Shown here piece by piece: positions 55,658 through 64,000 of a stretch of DNA of 64,000 nucleotides. Under the pieces are notes generated by a model, which was given only the letters and a program-made list of their open reading frames with translations, ran no database searches and had not been told where the DNA came from. Position 1 is the stretch's first letter. Each line of letters begins with the position of its first letter. Made by a program: the position numbers and the translations under genes. Source of the DNA: Echria macrotheca (lineage: Eukaryota; Ascomycota; Sordariomycetes; Sordariales; Schizotheciaceae); the NCBI GenBank assembly GCA_030411725.1, contig MU839835.1:1178001-1242000 (forward strand), in the 5' to 3' direction.

Positions 55658-57240
55658 TCACCCATCCGTACTCATCTGCACCGTCACCTCCCACCTCAAA
55701 TTACCCCCCCTACCGTAGCCCTCGCCCAACCGATTCTGCACGACCCTAGCCAGCCGCGTCCGCAGCTGCCCCAACGCGCCATCATCACCACCGCCCCTGG
55801 CCACACGAACCTTGAGATTAGCCATGCCGAGCCCGTAATGGACCTGCCAGAACTGGGCCCCGTCGACGCGCGCGACCTGCGGCTCGGCCTCGATCTCGCG
55901 CACGACGGCCGACACGGCACTCCCGCCTCCTCCTACTCTGTCCTCCATCTTCTGTTTTGTGATAACAGAAGAAGAATGGTTATAGCTCATCAGCAACATC
56001 AAACCCTGCGCGATGGCGAGCCGAGTGCCCAGCACGAACATGCTCGCGGCAATGGCGGCGCAGATGAGCCTGTCGAGCCAGAGGAAGTAGGGCACGCTGA
56101 CGAGCGGGAGGAGGAGCATCAGGAGCGAGAAGCACATGGTCAGAAAGTGGAACGGGTTCGCGAGGATTCCGGACCCGGGCAGGAGACGGCTCAGATAGGG
56201 CAGGGGCACGCGCATCACGCGCCGGATGCGGCTGTGGTTGCGCAGGCCGTAGGCACTAATCAGCGTGCTCACGACGGCGGCGAGCGAAGCCGTGTCAACC
56301 GTCCCCGGGTGGATGTGGCGGGCGGTGGCGTGGCCGTGTCCGTTTCCGCCTCCGGCCGCCTCGCCGTGCTCGTGCGGATGGTGCGGCGTGTGGCCGCCGA
56401 CCGACTCGAGCGCGTGCTTGAGGTTGTGCGAGATCAGGTCGAAGCCGCCAAAGACCAGGAAGATGGACATGGCGAAGCCGGCGAGGACCTCGGCGCGCTG
56501 CAGGCCAAACGGGTGCCGGATGCTCGAGCGGCGCCAGACCTCGAAGTTGCCGAGCACGTCGACGGCGACGCACACGGCGGCCGAGCCGACGTCGAAGAAG
56601 ACAAGATGCGAAAGCGCCGTGAGGGCCAGCGAGCCCTCGGCCGAGAAGAAGACGTAGACGGCTACGGCGGCGTGGCAGCAGCACCAGTATAGACGCGCGC
56701 GCTGGTCGCGCTGCATGCTTGTCCATGCTTCTTTCAGAGTCGGGATGGGGAGGGACGCTGGCAGGACCGGGGGCGGTCGCGGGGGAAGTTCTTGGAAGAA
56801 GGAGTGCTGGGCGCTGACAGAGCTGTGTTTGTAGCGATGGCCGCGGCGCTGGCCGATATTCTGGTATTGTCAGAAAGCTTTTTATACTCGGCATGTGAGG
56901 CAGAACGTACAGATTTCACCGGCGACGTGGAAATGGTTTGGGTTTGGAAATTAAACGGATTCTTGACGGCAGGCACACCGGGGCCGTCGACAGCACCATC
57001 GTCGGCCGCCATGATTGCGGACAGGGACGAAGCACGCAGCGAGCCTGCGCTGAGCGGACTGAGGAAGGCAGACGGCGGGTTGTCGGGAGAGGTTATGACG
57101 GGGTCGCCGGCATGCCCCTGGTTGTCAAAGTCGTCGCACGTCAGGTGGAAGGCCGGGCCGTCGTCGTCTTCGTCGGCGGTGATGATGGTCGGCACGGAGG
57201 GGATCTGTCGGGGGCCGGTGCCGGAGAGGCCCGTCGCCAT
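55658..57240 (-). CDS. ZRG17: CDF zinc transporter, Zrg17-like
   Basis: This is a cation-diffusion-facilitator family member resembling yeast Zrg17, which pairs with Msc2 to supply zinc to the ER and secretory pathway. Exons are 57240-56911 and 56860-55658, giving 510 aa; the 50-bp intron has a GTACGT donor in phase 0. Splicing yields the family string GQRRGHRYKHSSVSAQHSFF followed by LPASLPIPTLKEAW. About 150 N-terminal residues are disordered and acidic. The membrane part has TM1 YWCCCHAAVAVYVFFSAEG, TM2 with ALSHLVFFD, the conserved NFEVWRRSSIRHPFGLQRAE and a His-rich loop HTPHHPHEHG near GHGHATARHIHP. The expected TM5 H-x3-D appears as GTVD, without the His. The C-terminal domain is cytosolic. 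It is divergent from the two-TM gene. Confidence 0.9.
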
Positions 57241-57961
57241 GAGCTCTGCCCTGTAATGCGCTGGCCGTTGCACGTGTCAAGATGGCCGGGTTCCTATGGA
57301 GATTCAGCGGCCACAGGTGTGGGCTCCCGAAGAACAGACGGTCCTGCCGCAGTCAGACTAGCGTTGCGAGACCGGCAATGCGAAACGGGATTCAAAAAAA
57401 TCGTGGTCGCTGCGGATTCCGACAGTTCAACCCCCCTCAGCTGGAAAAGGAAGTCTTGTCAAGATTCAAGATGCAGCCATTCGCGACGGGAAATGCGCCG
57501 TGTCTCTGGCGAATTGAACCGCAGTCGCGGCCAGAGACATTGGCCATTCACGGTGCGCGATGAGGGGCACACAGCAAACCCCTGGCTGCCTGCCGGAATC
57601 GATCTGCTTGCTGCACAGGGGGTGGGGCGCTGTTGAGCGACCAGGATGCAATGCAGGCCAGATTTAGCCTTGGAAATCGCATGTCGACATCTCGAAACAA
57701 AACACCAATCCACGCCCCGTCCGTCCAGACATGGTCGCAGCACTCGCGCCGATGCAGAGCCCACAGTGACAAGTCCAGAAAATACGCACCATGGCGAGGC
57801 GCTGAGTGCGGGTCGCGACACGCCACGTCGGCCTCGTGTTTCCCCAACTTAAACACTTGGTTGTGTTCAGACAGGCAGCCTAGCCGAACCTTGTCGTGCA
57901 GTCGGCGCACCCCTTCACGTCATTCTTCTCTAGTTGCAGCAAGGCGCGACACGCCTTGGCT
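57241..57961. promoter_or_regulatory. divergent promoter region, ZRG17 / two-TM gene
   Basis: This 721-bp spacer lies between divergent starts. Frames inside it on both strands are chance products of GC-rich sequence. Confidence 0.5.
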
Positions 57962-59272
57962 ATGGACCAAACTCGGTCGGGGCCAGCTGCTGCGGCCGAG
58001 CCCCCGGACTTCGGCACCCCTCGCCCGTCGGCGCCCACCCGCAAGCGGAGCATCTCGGGCGGTCTCCTCTCCAAACTGCCCTTTGTCCGCTCCTCCGGCG
58101 ACTCGACCCGGCCGCGATCCCGCCGAAGCACCGAAGATTCGGAAGTCGTCGCTTCCGCCCCGAACGGCCTGCCCGTGCCCTCCTTCCGAACCATTCCCGC
58201 GACCGACCCGACGGCCCCGCCTCCTTTGTCTCATGCCATCCTCCAACACCAGGCACAACAGCAGAAGACGCGGCGACGAAGGGGCTCGCTGCGGAAAGTA
58301 GCTCTCCTCGGACGCGGCGCTCAGCGGGAACGACGCGAGGACCGCGGGCTGACCATTGACACCCGATTTCTGGCGGACGGACAGCAGGGGAAACCCGCCA
58401 TCCCGACGGACGATTCTACACCGTTCGATGCTGCAGCCAGCGGGGGGATACATATATCACCTGGGATACAAGACGGCAGCGAGGCGTTTGGGCTGGGCAT
58501 CTCGGACGTCACCCCGCGACCCAGCATGGACGGCTACGCTAGCCGGTCGGCGACCAACGCCACGCCCACCGAGGCGTCTGCACCACGACCACGACAGCCT
58601 CCCCTTACAACCCCAACCGCAACGATGCGCAGCCCGCAAGATCTTACGACCACCGACTCCACCCTAACAAGCCCGAGCATCAGCTACAGCACGACAGACG
58701 ACGAGGACGGACTGCACATGGCAGGACCGCCCTCCCGGCCCACGACGCCGTCTCTATCGCTCTCCTCATCCTCCATCAGCCTTCTACGACCCGAGCGCGC
58801 CTCGCTTTCGAGCGGGTCTGAGTCCTACTTCCCCAACGGCCACGCCCACCCCCGCCCGCTCGGCCTCTCGACAGCCTCGTCCCCGTCGATCCAGAACCGC
58901 CGCAGCACGATCCAGCGGGCCAAGTCTCCGTTGGCGTTGACCAGCCTGGCGGGTCTATCGACGACGCCGCTGCCCGCGCCCGAGGGCGACTGGGACTACG
59001 CCGAGACGGAGTGGTGGGGCTGGGTCGTGCTGATCGTGACGTGGACCGTGTTCGTCGTGGGCATGGGCTCGTGTCTGGGCGTCTGGAGCTGGGCGTGGGA
59101 TGTCGGGACCACGCCGTACGCGCCGCCCGAGCTCGAGGACGACCCGACGCTGCCTATTGTGGGGTATTATCCTGCGCTGATGATCTTGACCTCGGTCATG
59201 GCCTGGGTTTGGGTCGTGGCGGCGTGGGTGGGTATGAAGTATTTCCGGCATGCTAGGGTCAGCGGGGATTGA
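57962..59272 (+). CDS. fungal two-TM membrane protein, unknown function
   Basis: This single-exon gene encodes 436 aa from MDQTRSGPAAAAEP. Residues 1-340 are Ser/Thr/Pro/Arg-rich and predicted disordered, with many SP/TP sites (RKRSISGG, RRGSLRK and NRRSTIQRAKSP resemble kinase sites). The conserved part is the C-terminus: WDYAETEWWGWVVLIVTWTV starts TM1 (about 351-377), a loop has TTPYAPPELEDDPTLPIVGY, and TM2 is near 404-425 (ALMILTSVMAWVWVVAAWVG), ending KYFRHARVSGD. The tail-type layout suggests a long cytosolic N-terminus on an internal membrane. I recall no named family with certainty, so no function is given. An upstream in-frame extension lacks an ATG. Confidence 0.82.
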   Translation: MDQTRSGPAAAAEPPDFGTPRPSAPTRKRSISGGLLSKLPFVRSSGDSTRPRSRRSTEDSEVVASAPNGLPVPSFRTIPATDPTAPPPLSHAILQHQAQQQKTRRRRGSLRKVALLGRGAQRERREDRGLTIDTRFLADGQQGKPAIPTDDSTPFDAAASGGIHISPGIQDGSEAFGLGISDVTPRPSMDGYASRSATNATPTEASAPRPRQPPLTTPTATMRSPQDLTTTDSTLTSPSISYSTTDDEDGLHMAGPPSRPTTPSLSLSSSSISLLRPERASLSSGSESYFPNGHAHPRPLGLSTASSPSIQNRRSTIQRAKSPLALTSLAGLSTTPLPAPEGDWDYAETEWWGWVVLIVTWTVFVVGMGSCLGVWSWAWDVGTTPYAPPELEDDPTLPIVGYYPALMILTSVMAWVWVVAAWVGMKYFRHARVSGD

Positions 59273-59853
59273 TGGGGTGCATTTGCAATTGGGGAAGCGG
59301 AAAGAAGCATGAATGGTGTTTTTGTAGAATAATATACCCTTTTTTGTTTGTTTAGTCCGGGGGTTGTCTATGAGATATGGTGTTGAGTATGGTCGTGTTT
59401 ATATTTGGAACCGTTGTGATTGTGTGTTTTCTTGGAGACGTGAGTCGGTGACGGGTAAGTCATTGTCTAGTAACTACTGCGACTGCACATTGCCTATACA
59501 TCGTACTGGCGGCACGCCGAAAATCATGGGCGAGGTTGTACCTGTACCTGCCGCACATACGGTCGGTATAATCCGTCCATCACACACTAACATCAAGAGC
59601 GAGGAACCTTTCACAATCGACGAATGCGCACCCCATAAATTGAGATGTTTGCAATTCCGGAGAAGAAGAACTGACATGTATATTTCAGACTGCTATAGAA
59701 ATAAGCGGTAGATAAAAAATAAAAATAAAAGAGGTGGGTTGGAAGAGAATAAAGGGGAAACAAACGCGAGGGGAAGAAGGGGGGTTGGGGTAATGACGTG
59801 AAGACCATGTATGGTATGTATATGAAAAAGAGGGAGCAGGTAGATATCGAAAA
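59273..59853. other. spacer before tRNA-Phe
   Basis: These 581 bp hold the 3' UTR of the two-TM gene and the tRNA 5' flank. A frame at 59364-59711 (115 codons) has no recognisable feature. Confidence 0.5.
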
Positions 59854-59960
59854 GCGGGCTTAGCTCAGCTGGGAGAGCGTCAGACTGAAGTAACACTTCA
59901 TTCTTCTCTTGATTCAAGAGAGATATCTGAAGGCCGTGTGTTCGATCCACACAGACCGCA
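59854..59960 (+). tRNA. tRNA-Phe(GAA), intron-containing
   Basis: Acceptor GCGGGCT/AGACCGC has one G-A mismatch at pair 5/68. The D-arm is AGCTCAGCTGGGAGAGC. Anticodon stem TCAGA/TCTGA around CTGAAG gives anticodon GAA. A 34-nt intron (59891-59924) lies at position 37/38. The T arm GTGTGTTCGATCCACAC is perfect and the discriminator is A. Confidence 0.93.
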
Positions 59961-62171
59961 TTCATTTTTTTGATTTTTTGTCAAATCAATTGTTAGGTTC
60001 CCAACCCATTCCTTGTTCTATTTCATGCTGGAACCTGTGGTTCTTATTTTTGTGGCTTTTGTTTTTTTTTAGGTGAGGATCCTCGGGGGCATAGATGTTC
60101 GATCTTGGATTGGAACAAACACTGACACGGGTACGAAAAGGTTCTCGTTGCTGACCAAATCCTGAACCAATCTCCACCCAGCTTTTTCTCCTCCTCCTGC
60201 TTGGGTGAGAGGAACTTCCAAGGCCTTGCTTTTGCTTTTCTGTGGATGTTGGGGGATTAGCTCGTGGAGGGAGGAGGGATGATGTGATTCTAGTCTAGTT
60301 GGATGCGACAAAAAAATCATTTTAGAGAAGGGGTGGAGGGGGCTGGAAGGTATTTTGTATAGATACAGAGATGGGTTTCCAGGACCGGAGGATTTCAATG
60401 AAAATAGTATAGAGAGATATGATATCCAACGGTAACGATATTGTGTATTGCAGGTAAAATCTGGCTGATTTTCCGGAGCGAGCGAGTGCAGCCTTTGTTT
60501 AGTTCAGGTAAATGACCAGCAACTTACTTACGTACCCGTATTGTGTTGCCCTTCAAGAGCATTAAAACTCTGTTCTCTCTTCTTTTTCTTTGGCTTTTTA
60601 GTCTTTGCTATTGCATCTGAAGACGGTGACGCTTTGCAGTCACTAGAACTAGACCCAGGATCTGGGTTGGGGATTCTGGCAAACCTTTTACTAGGTGCCG
60701 GATAATACACCAAGTCGGCACTTAGCTCCGATACATTCATTCCGTTAGATGCGAGGAGGAGAGACCCATTCGATGTGTTGGATGAAACGCTGTATGCCTA
60801 CTACCTAGCTATGCAGAAGCGTGTGTTGCCCAATGGTTGTTGAGACTCAGGGACGCACCCCTAAGTCAACCGGTGGTCAGATGATTCGGGTGGGAGGCAA
60901 TTTGCAAAGGTCTCTTTCGTCTTCCGGTTTACTTGAACATGGCACATGTGCTTCCAAAGGAGGTTTATATTGGCTCCAAGGTAACTGGCTGACTCTGAAT
61001 ATGGCCGTTTCCGAGCATCCAAAGAGAACTTGCGATTCTTCTTCATTTGCAAGCAAACCCTGCGGACATCGAAGGCGGTTATGTCATCTGAATCTGGATG
61101 CTATCAATCATGAGATGTCTCAATTATATTATTTATAGTGAACCGTAAGAAGAAGTCAAGTGCTTCCACCCCTTCAAGGGCGGTAAGCGGTCCCTCTACT
61201 CATCTCTCAACTATCCTGCAGGAGCTTGCACCCATATATACCTTTCTAGAAAGAACAGGCTATTGGTGCATACCGCCCATATTGGGAAGCGTAGATCCGG
61301 GGAAATATCCCTCCCGGCCGCTCCTTTTGCTGTTATGTTCCCGGCCCAAAAGGGAGCCGCCTCGGCCTTGCTGGAGTCCCGCCAGGATCGGCATGATATT
61401 CTCTCGTCCTTCAACCTCGAGCGGCTCCCGGTGCTGTACTATCTGAGTTTGGACAGTGCTAGAGAAGAAACTGGCTTGAACCGGGTCGACGATGATGCTC
61501 GAGCAGAATTGTATGAGCGGGAGGGCTCCCTCGCTGTTGCACCTCACAGCTGGCCGTTTATAGCGCCAGAGTGGGCTGAGGGCTTAGATAGCACGATGCT
61601 TATCTTGATATACGACCGAGAATGGGTGGCGAGTGTTCTGTCATGCTGCAAGTTGTATCAGGGACATTGATGCCATTGTTTGTTACGGATATAGGATCTA
61701 AATTGGCGACTTTGATCGAGATCCAAAGTACCAGCTAAAGCTGTGGCGATAGCGTCGTTTCCCTGTATCGAGGCGAAACACAAAGGTCTTTGTTGTGTCT
61801 TGTTGCCTGGCAGTAGTAGGCTCACCTCAGTGTCCAACCCAGGTCAGGCCTGCTCACGGGTTTAAGTGCCAGAGCTTATGGAAATAGCCCAATCTTACAG
61901 TCTGGGCTCACCCGGCTATTTTTTTTCCTCTGCGACGCAGAGTTGGCGTCGGAAAACGGATTTTTTTTGGATGAAAGTAAAGATGATTACTGTCTGGGAG
62001 AAGGACCTGTAACCAGACGGTGCCGGAGCAGCACCCGTATCAGCCCTTGATCCTGGATACTATGAATGCGAACTAATCCAAACCCAGCTCTCTTCTTTGG
62101 TACGGCGACCTCAATGGAGGGGGGTAGATAAACTCAGACGGCACTACCATGTTTACCGAAACAGGACACAA
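59961..62171. other. gene-poor region with unsupported small frames
   Basis: A T-run at 59966-59971 suits Pol III termination of tRNA-Phe. Frames include 60528-60740 minus (70 codons, Lys-rich KKPKKKKRE) and 61263-61670 plus (first ATG 61335, about 111 codons, containing APHSWPFIAPEWAEG). Neither has a domain I recognise or splice-supported extension. No other gene was seen. Confidence 0.45.
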
Positions 62172-62297
62172 GGGCGGGTAGCGTAATGGTCAGCGCATTC
62201 ACTGAGCGTATTCTTTCCCTAAGCGAAATCCAGCGTTGTTTTCTAATTATATCAAAGCGTTCATTGAAAGACCTGGGTTCGAATCCCAGCCCGCCCA
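62172..62297 (+). tRNA. intron-containing tRNA, isotype unresolved
   Basis: Acceptor GGGCGGG/CCCGCCC is perfect with discriminator A. The D-arm is TAGCGTAATGGTCAGCGC (A box). T arm CTGGGTTCGAATCCCAG is perfect (B box). The 126-nt length implies an intron of about 53 nt. The anticodon region TTCACTGAGC pairs only partly with the 3' part TTGAA, and no placement gives a normal U33 plus a purine 37, so I do not assign the anticodon. Gln, Glu or Ser readings were tried by eye without a clean fit. Confidence 0.75.
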
Positions 62298-64000
62298 AAC
62301 AAGTCTTTTTCTTCCTCATTTTTGCCCCGGGCTTCTTCCAGTAGAGAGGCGGTAGGCCATGACCGCCCGAGAACTGGATGGATAAACCTAGCCCGGCAGT
62401 GGCTAACTGTGAGATCCATAGATATTGAGTTCTACTTTCGTGATGTTGAAGAAGTTGTTGAAGAGGGCCCTGGTTACGGACGAGGCTAGCCTTACCATGT
62501 ATTCTGTAGCCTCGTCACTTTCAACACCAGTGGCACTTGATCGTCTACACACCACGTCAAGGCACCGCACCAAGGCTAACCGTTTGACCGGCACCGAGAT
62601 CTGATGACACCAGCCTCCATCGTCCATCTCAGATTGCCGCCTCGAACCTTGCCATCCCCTGCATCCCACGCCGTACCCCTGGACGGGAGCGCGCTTGAAT
62701 CCCGGTATTCAACAGATGTCTACGATTCTGCAGGATCCGGTACCTGCTTGTGCCGATCGAAAACTCGGATCCGGCAGGGGCGCCGCCAACCTGGACCCGG
62801 AGGAGGCGTTGTTGATATCCCAGGGCATGTGGCTCGCGCGGCTACATCGGATCCACGATCCGTGATTGGCCCCGGAAGCGCTGCCGAAGGCTTGTTGGCG
62901 AGCAACTGTGCATTCCTTCCTGGCGCCAGCTAGGTAGCCTTGTTGTAGGACAGCCAAAGACAAGAGAGAAGCTGTCTTCTGCATCTCTCCTGTTGGGCCG
63001 CATGTCGGATCGACCTAGATCGAAGCTTTCTCAGCTGTCAGCTTTGATACCTACGCCAAGACATGTCGTTGTCTCCGGCCCATCGGGCCTTCGGGCGGCG
63101 GCGTCAGTGCTCGCATCCGAGTGCGACTGAGAGCTCGTCAGATATTCGATTGGGGATGCGGGAAGACAGCACGGCCGCTTTCGTCCGAGCGTCGCGCAAC
63201 AAATGCCAGGCCAGACGCTGGATCGCCACGGAAAGCTCTGAGAAAAGCTTGGTCAGGAATTAACCGTTTCTTCCCGTACCAAGTACGACAAAAGTCGGTC
63301 TGAGCAATTGAAGCCACAGAGCCTCAGTCCGTCGTAATTGTCCGCGATATCTGAGCTGACAAGTGATGAAATAAACCTGGGGCGAAACCGAGGCGTACCA
63401 CAGGATGCGAAACGAAACCGGGCTCACTGCATACACCTACCGATGACGACGATGTCGGACGCGGGAAAGGTGAGTTGGAACAGGTTGGGGCTCGTGGGGC
63501 TCCCGGCAGAAGCTGGCGTGAGACAGGGTCTGGTTCGCCACGCCAATTGGATCCCGCCTAAGCGCTGTGCTCAAGCAGAAGACGCAGGGGGGGCCCTCTG
63601 CCTTGGAGCGGCAATTAGCCTGTGGGCTTCGACTTCATCGTTTCTAAAACGAGAAAAGCCTTGTCGACTCGACCGCTGGTTGTCAGAAAACATTATGACA
63701 ACGAAACACGCAATCGAGATATCTATGCTACACTAACGTGCTTCACAGAGTACCTACAAGTAGACAAGTCGATCGACTTGTCTGCTACTCTAAAAGCTTC
63801 TTGCAGCGCCGGACTGGCCCAGACCGCTGCAGCGTGACCTCCAACTGGTTGTGAAGCCAATCACCCTCTGCCTTTTTGCTCGATAGGGATTCGCCATGGG
63901 CAGGATGCGCCATGATTGGCACTTTGACCTTTGATGCCGAGACAGGAAACGACTGGACACCAACCTGACGAGACCCAAGGGAAGCTATTTACTCTAGTTT
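62298..64000. other. right end of window, no supported gene
   Basis: This 1.7 kb contains overlapping short frames on both strands (62604-62933 plus, 62709-62984 minus, 63338-63736 plus) without domains, signal peptides or splice-supported joins. A T-run at 62303-62308 may terminate the tRNA. Confidence 0.45.

Noticed and set aside
55838..56692. 284-codon plus-strand frame
   Set aside because: It is antisense to the ZRG17 exon 2. The His/Arg-rich translation mirrors the minus-strand CDF helices.
60528..60740. 70-codon Lys-rich frame on the minus strand
   Set aside because: It is short, low-complexity (KKPKKKKRE) and without context, so it cannot be told apart from chance.
61263..61670. 135-codon frame near the right end
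   Set aside because: The track start is non-ATG (first ATG 61335) and no family is recognised. Flanking exons could not be joined with credible splice sites.
1..64000. CRISPR array, bacterial operon or phage module
   Set aside because: No spaced identical repeats or polycistronic layout were seen. Spliceosomal introns and fungal families throughout exclude a prokaryotic source.

Overview
The window is nuclear DNA of a filamentous ascomycete, most likely a Sordariomycete and perhaps Sordariales. The evidence is the architecture: coding exons are GC-rich, and spliceosomal introns are mostly 48-63 bp with GTRNGT-type donors and CTRAC-like branch sites. tRNA genes carry anticodon-loop introns. 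Fungal-type genes are present (Zn2Cys6 regulators, urease accessory protein, Pot1, Zrg17, Dug3), and genes are separated by gene-poor spacers of several kb. The order assignment is inference. I find no bacterial operon, CRISPR array or intact transposon.

Layout: (1) 1-15 kb holds the 3' part of a DHX29-type DEAH RNA helicase, importin alpha (-), Pot1 (+), the cohesin STAG/Scc3 subunit (-) and UreD (-). (2) 15-21 kb holds RNA polymerase III subunit Rpc53/RPC4 (+), then a convergent pair of a group A flavin monooxygenase (+) and a monocarboxylate-type MFS carrier (-), which could be a small catabolic or secondary-metabolism pair. (3) 21-26 kb is an accessory stretch. It has a decayed reading frame broken by TAA codons, three adjacent DNA/RNA hairpins just downstream of it, and a divergent pair of predicted cell-surface genes: a signal-peptide single-pass membrane protein and a cysteine-rich CFEM-like protein with a GPI-type tail. 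(4) 26-36 kb has a single convincing gene, an unusual regulator with its Zn2Cys6 cluster near the C-terminus, isolated by about 3.6 kb downstream and 5.1 kb upstream.

(5) 36-43 kb holds a B-type mitotic cyclin (+) and the mitochondrial EF-hand aspartate/glutamate carrier (+). (6) 45-60 kb is denser: a NIT4/NirA-like Zn2Cys6 factor (-) divergent from a cystinosin homologue (+), tRNA-Leu(CAG), tRNA-Lys(CTT), Dug3 glutathione-degradation amidotransferase (-) divergent from Mgm1/OPA1 dynamin (+), Zrg17-type CDF zinc carrier (-) divergent from a two-TM protein of unknown function (+), and tRNA-Phe(GAA). (7) 60-64 kb is gene-poor, with one intron-containing tRNA whose anticodon I could not resolve.

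Most genes are conserved housekeeping functions, and their order shows no pathway logic beyond shared divergent promoters. I did not find a clear new multi-gene system. The strongest second-look items are the decayed ORF plus hairpin array at 21.7-22.1 kb, the surface-protein pair at 23.4-25.6 kb, the isolated C-terminal zinc-cluster regulator, the Zrg17 homologue with altered metal-site motifs, and an in-frame 63-nt intron in the monooxygenase. Exon boundaries were placed by hand from reading frame, splice signals and family conservation. No alignment or database search was run.
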